From JACNJF01 sp050288105 (GTDB lineage Bacteria > Pseudomonadota > Gammaproteobacteria > GCA-001735895): DNA of 64,000 bases. Numbering within the stretch: the first letter of the stretch is position 1; every line of letters starts with the position of its first letter. Below the pieces are notes generated by a model. The model had not been told where the DNA came from. It made no database searches and worked only from the letters and a program-made list of their open reading frames with translations. Positions 35,594 through 44,277 of the stretch are shown piece by piece. The stretch spans positions 62,001 through 126,000 of the forward strand of contig JBNKDE010000004.1 in the NCBI GenBank assembly GCA_050288105.1. Direction: 5' to 3'. The position numbers and the translations under genes were made by a program.

Positions 35594-36646
35594 ATGTTGA
35601 AACGACTCTTTCCCGCCAGCTTTTTCGTGCTCTCGCTATGCATAAGCTTTCCGCTACAGGCCGCCCCCAACGGACAGAAGCTGTACAGCAAACATTGCTC
35701 TGTGTGTCATAACGATGATGGTATGGGGGGTATTGGCCTGCCATTGAATAGCGAAAAAATCGAGCATTTCCCTCGCGATTACCTATTTAAAACCATTCGC
35801 AATGGACGCCCCGGTCGTGTTATGCCTGCTTTTAGTACGCTCAGTGATGCACAGGTCAACGCCATCGTCGATCACGTTCTAGGCTGGAAAAAAACCGACC
35901 AGATCGATGTCTATAGCCCTGCACCGGTAGCGGGTGATGCGCTAAGGGGCAAACCCCTGTTCGAAGAAAAATGCGCAGCCTGCCACGGTAAAAATGGTAA
36001 AAGTGAAGGCACTGGCACCGGCGTCACGCTGTCACGCGAACGCAAATTTGCGGTGGTTCCCCCGGCCCTGAACAACCCTGGCTTTCTCGCCAGTGCCAGC
36101 GATGAATGGATTAAAAGCACCATTACTCACGGCAGACCCGGCACTATCATGCCCTCGCAGCAGCTATTCAAGCTCAGCGAACAGCAGCTCAATGATGTCG
36201 TCGCCTATGTACGAAGTTTTGCCGAGGAATACCACGAAGCAAGCGACGAAGAAGTGGAAGACCCTACCATAGTCGTTGATTCACCTTATGATTTTGTTAC
36301 CACGGTCAGCAACATCAAACAAAGTCTGCAAGGGCTGAACTTTCGCTATTTCCCTGATCGCTACCTGGAAATGGGGCTGGCAGATGATGCTGTGGTCAAC
36401 AAAAAACAGTTATCGCTGCGCTTCTGTAACTTCAAACAGCTATACAAGATGATCAACATCGAGCCGCGCCTGGGCGTTGTACTTCCCTGTCGTCTCACCG
36501 TGGTAGAAGCGGACGACGGCTCAGTCAGGATTTACGCAATGAATATGAAGGTTGTCTCACGTCTGTTCAATAATACCCAGCTGATAGAGGTTGCAGAGCA
36601 AATGCATGAAAACATCCTCGCGTTGATTGAGGAGGCTACCTTATGA
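35594..36646 (+). CDS. Dihaem cytochrome c fused to a DUF302 domain
   Basis: A 350-residue exported protein with a signal peptide ending near LQAA. Two c-type haem sites follow: CSVCH (residues about 36-40) in a domain to about 105, and CAACH (about 126-130) in a second domain to about 212, each with a distal methionine candidate (GRVMPAF, GTIMPSQ). After an acidic linker, residues about 225-350 are a DUF302 domain (LSLRFCNFKQLYKMINIEPR, VVLPCRLTV) containing two cysteines. It would carry electrons in the periplasm; what DUF302 does is unknown. The stop overlaps the next ATG by four bases. Confidence 0.85.
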   Translation: MLKRLFPASFFVLSLCISFPLQAAPNGQKLYSKHCSVCHNDDGMGGIGLPLNSEKIEHFPRDYLFKTIRNGRPGRVMPAFSTLSDAQVNAIVDHVLGWKKTDQIDVYSPAPVAGDALRGKPLFEEKCAACHGKNGKSEGTGTGVTLSRERKFAVVPPALNNPGFLASASDEWIKSTITHGRPGTIMPSQQLFKLSEQQLNDVVAYVRSFAEEYHEASDEEVEDPTIVVDSPYDFVTTVSNIKQSLQGLNFRYFPDRYLEMGLADDAVVNKKQLSLRFCNFKQLYKMINIEPRLGVVLPCRLTVVEADDGSVRIYAMNMKVVSRLFNNTQLIEVAEQMHENILALIEEATL

Positions 36647-37098
36647 AACTGACCCGATATTATTTACTGCTGGCGCTGTTGTTTATTGCACCTGCTCAGG
36701 CAGAAAACATGATCATGCAACGCGTACATCATAATTTTGAAAACACCATGATTCTGGTAAAAGAAAAACTGGATGAGTATGGCTATAAGGTTGCGCATAT
36801 CCAGAAATGCGATGGCGGCCTCAGCGATTTTGGCTACAAAACCGATGAATACCGTTCGATCTTCTACGGCAAGTTTGAGGAAACGCGTTACCTGAGTGCC
36901 AAATACCCGCTGTTAATCCCTTATGTTCCACTCAAGATTGCCGTTATGCGTGAAAAGGATACCGTAGTGATCGTCGCCATCAATCCGGTGATGTTTTCGG
37001 ATTTCTTTCCGCAGAAAGAACTGTCCATACAGTTTGGACGTTGGGAAAGCGATATCAGAGCGATATTCGAGGAAATTGCTGAAACCCCGGGGTTATAA
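36643..37098 (+). CDS. Exported DUF302-like protein
   Basis: A 151-residue protein with a signal peptide (MKLTRYYLLLALLFIAPAQA). The rest resembles a DUF302 domain (FENTMILVKEKLDEYGYKVA, YPLLIPYVPLKIAVMREKD) and contains only one cysteine in the mature part. It is translationally coupled to the cytochrome-DUF302 gene, so the two products probably act together in the periplasm. Family assignment is by eye; function unknown. Confidence 0.65.
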   Translation: MKLTRYYLLLALLFIAPAQAENMIMQRVHHNFENTMILVKEKLDEYGYKVAHIQKCDGGLSDFGYKTDEYRSIFYGKFEETRYLSAKYPLLIPYVPLKIAVMREKDTVVIVAINPVMFSDFFPQKELSIQFGRWESDIRAIFEEIAETPGL

Positions 37099-37190
37099 TT
37101 CTTCCTGATTACCCATCTATTGCAGCTCAAATTCCGAATCACCTGCTGCGTCTAAACCTTTACTGGTTTTAGCAATGAAGGCTATACGTG

Positions 37191-37608
37191 AATGCAACTG
37201 CCGGTTTTATCTACCCTTCTGGAGTGCCGAAAATCGAGCCATTTAGTAAGGTCAGCGCACACGGACGTGCGCTGAGGACAGTCGAGCACGGATGCGAGTC
37301 TGTCCGTGCCTTGCTAAATGGTTCGATTTTCGGGAAGCCGCAGGCCGCTCCAGTGGGGCGCCCTTTTCTTTCGTCTCTTTCTTTTACTCCGGGCATCCCT
37401 GCCCTCCACCCTGCGGGCCGCACTGCGTGCGTTCTAAACTGATCCTGTCAGTTTAGTGGGCGCGCACGACCGCCAGGGATGGCGGAAGTACTGAAAATGC
37501 AGGAGCGATTTTCAGTGAAAGAAAGGGACTCGCACGCCTGCCAGGAAGATACTACAAAGCAAGGAAAGCTAAGGCGTGTGAAATTCTACACGATCAGAAA
37601 CAACAAAC
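37191..37608. repeat. Structured interspersed repeat, copy B
   Basis: Same element and orientation as copy A. The three-way junction lies at 37227-37333. Differences from copy A in it fall in loops or keep pairing through wobbles. A 123-base insertion between the TTTCTTT and AAAGAAA arms has hairpins of its own: CTAAACTGA / TCAGTTTAG (37434-37456), CATCCCTG / CAGGGATG, and ACTGAAAAT / ATTTTCAGT. The last part (GGGACTCGCACGCC onward) is again shared with copy A. A reading frame across it is not a real gene. Confidence 0.85.
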
Positions 37609-37781
37609 TTCAAAACGCTCTACAACCGGCTGAGTTTGGTGGGTAATCAGGTAATTCTTAAACTTATAACCATAACCTTGACACCTGCAGACAATGATCA
37701 ATGCAGTGACAGGCTCTAGTGTCGCATCTGAATTAAGCTTACACTTAAAACCCAATTTCAGCAGGACTTAAGGTCATAGCA

Positions 37782-38438
37782 ATGCAACTGATTATCGGCA
37801 ATAAGAATTATTCATCCTGGTCACTACGTCCCTGGTTATTGCTCAATCATTTTAAAATTCCGTATCAGGAGATCCGTATCCCACTGGATACGGATACATT
37901 TCATACTACCCTGGCTCAATATAGCGCCGCAGGCAAGGTCCCGGTACTGATTGATCAGGGTGTTGAAATCTGGGATTCGCTGGCGATCTGTGAGTACCTT
38001 TCGGAACAGTATCTACAGGGCAAAGGCTGGCCGGAAGACACCATTGCGCGTGCCCAGGCGCGCTCTGCCAGCGCCGAAATGCACTCCAGTTTTATGGCGC
38101 TTCGCTCCAGTATGCCAATGAATTGCCGCAGTTCTCGCATCGTTGATTTTACGCCGTCGATGTGTGAAGAAATCCAGCGTATCGATCAGCTGTGGAGTGA
38201 GCTGCGCCAGACCTATGGGCGCAGGGGTGATTTTCTGTTTGGTGCATTCAGCATTGCTGACTGTATGTATGCACCTATGGTGGCGCGCTTTAACACCTAC
38301 CAGCCTGAGGTTGGCGAAACCAGCAAGCATTATGTGCAGGCGGTTCTTAATCTGCCCGCAATGCAGGACTGGTATGCCCAGGCAGCCAGTGAAAGCGAAG
38401 TACTACAACAGGAAGAAGTGGGGCAGGATAGAGTTTGA
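37782..38438 (+). CDS. Glutathione S-transferase family protein
   Basis: A 218-residue protein. The N-terminal thioredoxin-like domain starts LIIGNKNYSSWSLRPW, with a serine pair at the usual active-site place, cis-proline KVPVLID, and the glutathione-binding IWDSLAICEYL. A helical C-terminal domain follows. It is close to the maleylacetoacetate-isomerase/YfcF-like branch. The substrate is unknown. It lies 28 bases ahead of dctB on the same strand and may be cotranscribed, though there is no evident functional tie. Confidence 0.88.
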   Translation: MQLIIGNKNYSSWSLRPWLLLNHFKIPYQEIRIPLDTDTFHTTLAQYSAAGKVPVLIDQGVEIWDSLAICEYLSEQYLQGKGWPEDTIARAQARSASAEMHSSFMALRSSMPMNCRSSRIVDFTPSMCEEIQRIDQLWSELRQTYGRRGDFLFGAFSIADCMYAPMVARFNTYQPEVGETSKHYVQAVLNLPAMQDWYAQAASESEVLQQEEVGQDRV

Positions 38439-38466
38439 TTCAACCCACTAGCATACCTTTTAGCAG

Positions 38467-40254
38467 ATGATCAAATCACCCAGAATACTAACCCTGACAG
38501 TGACGCTGTTGTTACTGGCCATAGCCGCCTGGATCAGTTATGTCCTAAGCTGGCGCAGCGGCATCGAGCAGCTTTCGGCGCAGAACAAACTGCAGCTAGA
38601 ACAGTTTGTCGGCCATCTGGATTCCCAGCTTGCACGTTTCAGGTTCATCCCTCAATTAATCGCTAAAAATCAGTTGCTGGTTGAGGCACTCAATGAACCG
38701 GGTAACAGTGCACGTATTAATCTGGTGAATCATTTCCTGAATGAGGTAAACAGCATTACAGGCGCTTCAGACACTTACCTGATGGACAAAAAGGGGCTGA
38801 CTCTCGCCGCCAGTAACTGGCAGGAAAAACTGACCTTTGTCGGCAGGAATTTCAGCTTTCGTCCCTACTTCAATCAGGCCATGCAGGGTAAGCTGGGGCG
38901 GTACTTTGCGCTGGGTACAACCTCTGGTGAACGTGGATATTATTTTGCCTACCCGATCATTTACGCAGCAGAGGTGATAGGAGCGGTAGTCACCAAAATG
39001 GACCTGTCACATATAGAGCAACGCTGGTCTAATCGCGTGACACAGTTCATTGTAACCGATGAAGATGGCATCATCTTCATCACTACTCAGCGCAGCTGGT
39101 TGTACCATAGCATCAAACCGCTGTCCGATAGTAAAATTGCACAGCTATTATCCAGCCGACGCTATGGCGATATTCGTATCCAGTCACTCGACTACAGCAG
39201 CAATACCACCGAGCAACACGACACTATCATCGATCTGCTTAACCCCGACTCAAAGCGCAGCCTGCAATACCTGAGCGATAGCTATGCTATGCCGGACGCT
39301 GGCTGGACCGTTTCCATTCTGGCACCTTTAGATAAGACCTATAACAACAGCATCGTCGCCATGCTTATCATTCTGCTACTGGGTGTGCTGATGATACTCA
39401 TTGTGGCACTGGCGTGGCAGAGGCATAAACGCCGTCAGGAGCGAGAGCGCTTTCAGCAGGAATCGCAGAAAAAGCTGGAACAGGAAGTCACTTTTCGTAC
39501 TGCCGACCTGCTGAATGAAATCGAGGAACATAAACATACCGAACAGATTTTGCGTGACACCCAGGATGAGCTTATCCAGACTGCCAAACTAGCCGTTCTG
39601 GGACAGATGTCAGCCAGTATCAGTCATGAGCTCAACAACCCCTTGGCAGCCATCCGTAGCTATGCAGATAACGCTCGACAATTTCTCAACCTGAACAAAG
39701 CCGCAAAAGCGGATGAAAATCTCGCACGCATTGCAGAACTTACCGAACGCATGGGAAAAATCAGTTCGCAGCTGAAGTTCTTTGCGCGAAAATCCAGCGG
39801 CAATCTTGAAACAGTAGTCATTGAGTACGTGATACAGAGTGCTATCGATATTACCCAGCCACATCGTAAAAATACCCACATACAGGTATCAACCGATCAC
39901 ATTCAAAGCGGGCTGAGTGTACGAGCTGACCACATTCAACTGGAACAGGTTCTGGTTAACCTGATCAATAATGCCGTACATGCATTAACCGACCAGTCCG
40001 CTGGAGAAATTCATATCTCCAGCCGCAAGCTGGAGCAACAGGTATTAATCGATGTAGAAGACAATGGTCCCGGTATCGACGAGGACAACCTGGAACGGAT
40101 CTTTGACCCCTTTTTTACTACACGGAAATCAGGATTGGGTCTGGGTTTATCAATTTCTGCCAGGATAATTGACAGTATGAATGGTAAACTGTCAGCAGTT
40201 AATCGAAAACAGGGCGGCGCATGCTTTACCATCGCGTTGACCAGTGCGGAGTAA
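38467..40254 (+). CDS. dctB: C4-dicarboxylate sensor histidine kinase DctB
   Basis: A 595-residue membrane kinase: membrane segment at about 9-29, a periplasmic double-PAS/Cache region (about 30-295; DTYLMDKKGLTLAASNW, ERGYYFAYPIIY), a second membrane segment (about 300-320), a coiled coil, the H-box with His387 (SISHELNNPLAAIRSY), and an ATPase domain (QVLVNLINNAVHAL, DNGPGID, GLGLGLSIS). This order is that of DctB, which senses succinate, fumarate or malate. It pairs with the sigma54 activator 4 bases downstream. The TRAP genes it probably controls are 20 kb away. Confidence 0.87.
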   Translation: MIKSPRILTLTVTLLLLAIAAWISYVLSWRSGIEQLSAQNKLQLEQFVGHLDSQLARFRFIPQLIAKNQLLVEALNEPGNSARINLVNHFLNEVNSITGASDTYLMDKKGLTLAASNWQEKLTFVGRNFSFRPYFNQAMQGKLGRYFALGTTSGERGYYFAYPIIYAAEVIGAVVTKMDLSHIEQRWSNRVTQFIVTDEDGIIFITTQRSWLYHSIKPLSDSKIAQLLSSRRYGDIRIQSLDYSSNTTEQHDTIIDLLNPDSKRSLQYLSDSYAMPDAGWTVSILAPLDKTYNNSIVAMLIILLLGVLMILIVALAWQRHKRRQERERFQQESQKKLEQEVTFRTADLLNEIEEHKHTEQILRDTQDELIQTAKLAVLGQMSASISHELNNPLAAIRSYADNARQFLNLNKAAKADENLARIAELTERMGKISSQLKFFARKSSGNLETVVIEYVIQSAIDITQPHRKNTHIQVSTDHIQSGLSVRADHIQLEQVLVNLINNAVHALTDQSAGEIHISSRKLEQQVLIDVEDNGPGIDEDNLERIFDPFFTTRKSGLGLGLSISARIIDSMNGKLSAVNRKQGGACFTIALTSAE

Positions 40255-40258
40255 TCAC

Positions 40259-41611
40259 ATGCCTCTTACGGCAGATATAATTTTTATTGATGATGAACAG
40301 GATTTACGCCTGGCTAACGAACAGACCCTGGAGCTGGCTGGCTTTACGGTCGAGCTATTTGAAAAAGCCGAGGATGCACTACCCTTGCTGGAACCGGAAT
40401 GGACTGGCGTCGTGGTATGCGACATACGCCTGCCGGGCATGGATGGCCTGAGCCTGCTGAATAACATACAACTGATGGATAGTGATCTGCCGGTAATCCT
40501 GATCACCGGACATGGCGATATCTCAATGGCAGTAGATGCCATGCAAAAAGGCGCTTACGACTTCATCGAAAAACCGTTTTCAACCGAGCGACTACTAGAT
40601 ACCGTTAAACGCGCACTGGAAAAGCGCCGGCTCACGCTGGAGAATCGTAAACTTAAAAGCGAGCTACAGCTTCAGGATGTACTGGGGCCAAGGATTATCG
40701 GCAAAACTCCGGTCATCCAGGCATTACGCGACACCATTAACCAGCTCGCTGATACCCATGCTGATATTCTGCTTCTGGGTGAGACCGGCACAGGTAAGGA
40801 ACTGGTGGCTCGCTCACTGCACGAACAAAGCAGTCGGCGCGATAAAAACTTTGTCGCCATCAACTGTGGTGCCATCCCTGAAAATCTCATTGAGAGTGAA
40901 CTGTTCGGGCACCAGAAAGGGGCATTTACCGGTGCTGAAACCGAGCGCATAGGTAAATTTGAATATGCCGACGGCGGTACCGTTTTTCTGGACGAGATTG
41001 AGTCGATGCCGTTACCAGCTCAGGTCAGGTTGTTAAGGGTATTACAGGAAAGATCACTGGAACGACTCGGTTCCAATGAATCCTTTCAACTGGATATCCG
41101 TATCATAGCCGCCAGTAAGGTTGATCTGCGTCAGGCATCGGATAACGGGACCTTTCGTGAGGATCTGTATTACCGGCTAAATGTTGTTACGCTGGAGCTA
41201 CCGCCCTTACGCGAACGTCGAGAAGATATCCCGCGCCTGTTTCAGCACTTTCTGCTGGTCGCATCCGCGCGCTATGGGAAGGAAGCCCCAGCCATGCCAC
41301 CCCAGGTCAGCCAGAAACTGATGGCCTTCAACTGGCCGGGAAATGTACGCGAATTGCGTAATACCGCCGAGCGCTACGTGCTACTGGGCGATGGTTGTGG
41401 ATTAAAGCTGGACGACCCCGCCTCACAGGCGCCCTGCTCAGCGATGACCCTGCCAGAGCATGTGGACGCCTTTGAGCGCGCCTTGATCGAACAGGCCCTG
41501 GCAGAAACTGGCGGGGTGATCAAGGACACTATGGAACTACTGGGACTTGCGCGTAAAACACTGTACGACAAGATGCAGAAATACGGCCTGGATAAGACGG
41601 CCTTTAAATAG
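40259..41611 (+). CDS. dctD: sigma54-dependent response regulator DctD
   Basis: A 450-residue NtrC-family activator. Receiver domain about 1-125 with phospho-acceptor Asp55 (VVVCDIRLPGMDG); AAA+ domain about 145-375 with Walker A GETGTGKE, the sigma54-contact loop GAFTGA and Walker B GGTVFLDE; C-terminal Fis-type helix-turn-helix (VIKDTMELLGLARKTLYDKM). I chose the ATG at 40259, which has a GGAG site eight bases before it, over a GTG inside dctB. It should activate sigma54 promoters such as the one I see ahead of dctP. Confidence 0.9.
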   Translation: MPLTADIIFIDDEQDLRLANEQTLELAGFTVELFEKAEDALPLLEPEWTGVVVCDIRLPGMDGLSLLNNIQLMDSDLPVILITGHGDISMAVDAMQKGAYDFIEKPFSTERLLDTVKRALEKRRLTLENRKLKSELQLQDVLGPRIIGKTPVIQALRDTINQLADTHADILLLGETGTGKELVARSLHEQSSRRDKNFVAINCGAIPENLIESELFGHQKGAFTGAETERIGKFEYADGGTVFLDEIESMPLPAQVRLLRVLQERSLERLGSNESFQLDIRIIAASKVDLRQASDNGTFREDLYYRLNVVTLELPPLRERREDIPRLFQHFLLVASARYGKEAPAMPPQVSQKLMAFNWPGNVRELRNTAERYVLLGDGCGLKLDDPASQAPCSAMTLPEHVDAFERALIEQALAETGGVIKDTMELLGLARKTLYDKMQKYGLDKTAFK

Positions 41612-41618
41612 GTATCAA

Positions 41619-42320
41619 TCAGACGCTATGTGCAGCTACCCAGAGCTGGATTAAACGCAATCCAGCCTGATCCATAGTCTCTCCAAATACAATCACACCA
41701 TCTTCATGCCCCGCCATCATCAACAGGCCGCAATCACTTAACTCAGTTGTTTGATACAGACATTCTAATTCCTGTGCCATCGCGACCGTGCCATATTCCA
41801 CTTCCGCAGAACTGGTGGGATAGGCCTGCTGTAGACCGAACTGCCACAGCAGGGGATCATGGATATGAAACACCGCCATGATTCGGGGGTTTAAACGATA
41901 AATCATGGCATGGCTTAATGCTTCAGAGGAAGGTGGTAAAACGCCCGATGCCTGTACACGATTTGCCGCTATATCAAAATTTTTTATCAGCGCGTAATGC
42001 GAGGAATCAAGCACCGGTAGATAACCGGTCTGGGATGCTGAAATGATAAATTGTTGGGTATTGAGCAGACTACGCTGACTCAGATTACCAAAGCCATACC
42101 CCAGATAGCGATCTGGCTGCTGCCCTACCAGTTTCAGCTCATGCAGAATTGTGCGCCACTGATTCAGCTCCCTGATATCCTCAACTGGCGCTTGTGAGGC
42201 CTGAAAATCAAGCTGATACTTAATAACGCCTTCTGTTTCCTGCACAGAACAAATTCTCCCGAAGTACCTGTGAAATGCAATATTAACCCCATTATCTGTC
42301 TGGAAAATGATATAGGTCAA
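41619..42320 (-). CDS. Class II aldolase/adducin family protein
   Basis: About 233 residues. Conserved parts are YGFGNLSQR (phosphate-binding), SSEALSHAMIYRLNPRIMAVFHIHDPLLW (the HIH zinc pair) and LMMAGHEDGVIVFGE (third histidine). Class II aldolases cleave or epimerise sugar phosphates; the substrate of this one is unknown. The first about 29 residues look unlike the family, so the true start may be the GTG near 42234. It converges with dctD, 7 bases between stops. Confidence 0.75.
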   Translation of the reverse strand: MTYIIFQTDNGVNIAFHRYFGRICSVQETEGVIKYQLDFQASQAPVEDIRELNQWRTILHELKLVGQQPDRYLGYGFGNLSQRSLLNTQQFIISASQTGYLPVLDSSHYALIKNFDIAANRVQASGVLPPSSEALSHAMIYRLNPRIMAVFHIHDPLLWQFGLQQAYPTSSAEVEYGTVAMAQELECLYQTTELSDCGLLMMAGHEDGVIVFGETMDQAGLRLIQLWVAAHSV

Positions 42321-42341
42321 ATGATTAAATTAATGGGGTCA

Positions 42342-42362
42342 GCACCCTTTATTGCCGGGTGC
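42342..42362 (+). repeat. Stem-loop ahead of the RAYT-like gene
   Basis: GCACCC, nine bases, GGGTGC, preceded by TTAATGGGGTCAG. Similar GGGGTCAG stem-loops occur upstream of RAYT transposase genes in other gammaproteobacteria, as I remember them. Only one copy is visible in this window, so I cannot show that it is a dispersed REP. Confidence 0.4.
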
Positions 42363-42416
42363 AGTCGCATGATATAAACTACCCAGTCAATTTTATTTCT
42401 GCAAGAGGAATTTGCG

Positions 42417-43109
42417 ATGCCGAGAAAACCGAGATTTTATCTTCCGAATTACCCAGTGCATATCGTGCAGCGTGGACATAATAAGAATAATGTATTTTTT
42501 GAACCAGAAGATTACAAAGTCTATCTGGACTGGCTACAGGAAGGCTCAGAATGGTATGAAGTTCCGATTCATGCCTATGCACTACTGCCAAACGAAATCC
42601 ATATCCTGGCATCCCCAGGTGATAAAGAATCTGCCAGCCGTATGATGCAATATCAGGGGCGCAGATATGTTCCATATATTAATAGTACCTATGACAAAAC
42701 AGGTACCATCTGGCAGGGCCGTTATAAAGCCAGCCTGATCGACCCGGAAACCTACCTGGTCAACTGCATGCTGTACATTGAAAGCCTGCCTGTTAAGGAA
42801 GGCCTGGCCAAGTCTCCGGCACCCTATAAGTGGTCTAGCCACAAGGCGAATGCTCAGGGCAAGAAAAATGCATTGATCACCCCGCACAAAGCCTTTAAGG
42901 CACTCGCCAAAGGTGATGCCAAACGCATGGAGAAATACAGCGCCATGGCCAAGGCAGGTCTAAGTGAAGAAGTCAGCACGAATATCCAGGATGCCTGGCA
43001 AACAGGTACACCACTGGGCTCTGACAAGTTTAAAGCCATGGTTGAGCAGAAGCTTAATATCAAGGTAGGACATTCAAAGCGCGGTCGCCCTCGTAAGAGT
43101 GCAGCCTGA
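42417..43109 (+). CDS. RAYT/Y1-type transposase with a changed HUH motif
   Basis: A 230-residue protein of the REP-associated tyrosine transposase family: MPRKPRFYLPNYPVHIVQRG, LLPNEIHILASP, GRRYVPYIN, GTIWQGRYKASLID, CMLYIESLPVKEG and a C-terminal domain ending in RGRPRK. In active family members the metal motif is NHVH (His-x-His). Here it reads NEIH, so the first histidine is a glutamate, and the usual YIELNPVRA is YIESLPVKEG. The tyrosine segment is kept. The gene is full length with a good GAGG ribosome site and its own terminator, so it seems maintained and may be domesticated rather than decayed. Confidence 0.85.
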   Translation: MPRKPRFYLPNYPVHIVQRGHNKNNVFFEPEDYKVYLDWLQEGSEWYEVPIHAYALLPNEIHILASPGDKESASRMMQYQGRRYVPYINSTYDKTGTIWQGRYKASLIDPETYLVNCMLYIESLPVKEGLAKSPAPYKWSSHKANAQGKKNALITPHKAFKALAKGDAKRMEKYSAMAKAGLSEEVSTNIQDAWQTGTPLGSDKFKAMVEQKLNIKVGHSKRGRPRKSAA

Positions 43110-43131
43110 GCGTTCAGCACGAGCAACATTC

Positions 43132-43166
43132 AAAGGCGCCTGCGGTAGAGCAGGCGCCTTTTTTTA
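43132..43166 (+). terminator. Rho-independent terminator after the RAYT-like gene
   Basis: AAAGGCGCCTGC / GCAGGCGCCTTT, a 12-bp perfect stem with a six-base loop and a seven-base T run. It lies in the gap between convergent genes and works best on the plus strand. Confidence 0.92.
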
Positions 43167-43182
43167 TGTCAGTACAAAAAGC

Positions 43183-44253
43183 CTAGAGTATAGGCGGCTC
43201 TTCGTTAATATCGTCATCATACTCAGGGCTATGCTCTTCCTGAAACTCTTCGACGATTTCAGCCACACTGTCGGGTTCAGTAAAGATAGCGATATGGAAT
43301 AATGCTTCCCCTTCATTCACCAGAGGTAGATTGGTTCGACCTATCAATATCCCTGACGCTGTGGCGCGAACCGGTAACATATCCTTACCCAGAGGATCTG
43401 AAACCCAGCCGATCACTTCTTTTTTTGTAACCTGTGAACCCAGGCCGACCAGAGCTCGTAAAATACCACTTTGTGGCGCACGTACCCACAATGTGTTATT
43501 TGCAATAAGCGGTTCTGCAGATTTTGTAGTGCGTTTCCTGGAAGCAGGCATCATCCCCAGATGACGCATTACCCGCGTCACTCCCGTGACTCCGGCACGT
43601 ATAGCCAGCTCGTTAAATCTTAATGCCTCGCCGGCTTCGTAAAGTAGCACCGGGATATCATCCTGTGCGACTGACTCTCGTAATGATCCGTCGCGCAACT
43701 CGGCATTGATAATAACTGGCACACCAAATGCCATCGCCATATCTCTGGTAATTTCAGAATTATTGACTTTGGCCCGTATTTGCGGAAGGTTTTCTCTACC
43801 CTGGGCACCTGTATGTAAATCAATGCCATGGGTACATTGCCGGACAACTTCCTGCATAAAGGTATGCGCCAGGCGCGCCGCCATGGAACCTTTTTCTGAG
43901 CCTGGAAAGGAGCGGTTTAAATCACGTCGGTCGGGCAAGTACCTGGACTGGGTTATAAAGCCATACACATTGACGACAGGTACCGCAATCAGTGCACCCT
44001 TGATACGGTAGATATTTTTTTTAAGCAGCAGGCGGCGAATGATTTCGACACCATTGATTTCATCCCCATGAATCGCAGCGCTGACAAACAATACCGGGCC
44101 TTTACGTTTTCCGTTGATCACATATACCGGCATGGATACGGGTGAATGAGAGTACAGCTCAGGAAGGGGGATCTCTACCGAACGATGCTGACCAGGCGGA
44201 ATTTTGACCCCGGCCAGCGTGATAGTACCTGGCATAAGTTTGATCTCTCTCAA
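43183..44253 (-). CDS. Succinylglutamate desuccinylase/aspartoacylase family zinc hydrolase
   Basis: A 356-residue M14-like metallohydrolase. Zinc ligands are His and Glu in IHGDEINGVE and His in IDLHTGAQ; an arginine for substrate binding is in DLNRSFPGSEKGS; and a glutamate near LLYEAGEAL could be the catalytic base. The last 100 residues are a barrel-sandwich type domain (APQSGILRALVGLGSQVTKKE). The family removes acyl or glutamyl-like groups. It is directly downstream of rimK (24 bases), which suggests a substrate made by RimK. The start could also be the ATG at 44235. Confidence 0.85.
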   Translation of the reverse strand: MREIKLMPGTITLAGVKIPPGQHRSVEIPLPELYSHSPVSMPVYVINGKRKGPVLFVSAAIHGDEINGVEIIRRLLLKKNIYRIKGALIAVPVVNVYGFITQSRYLPDRRDLNRSFPGSEKGSMAARLAHTFMQEVVRQCTHGIDLHTGAQGRENLPQIRAKVNNSEITRDMAMAFGVPVIINAELRDGSLRESVAQDDIPVLLYEAGEALRFNELAIRAGVTGVTRVMRHLGMMPASRKRTTKSAEPLIANNTLWVRAPQSGILRALVGLGSQVTKKEVIGWVSDPLGKDMLPVRATASGILIGRTNLPLVNEGEALFHIAIFTEPDSVAEIVEEFQEEHSPEYDDDINEEPPIL

Positions 44254-44277
44254 TAGGACATTAGCGCATTATCGGGA

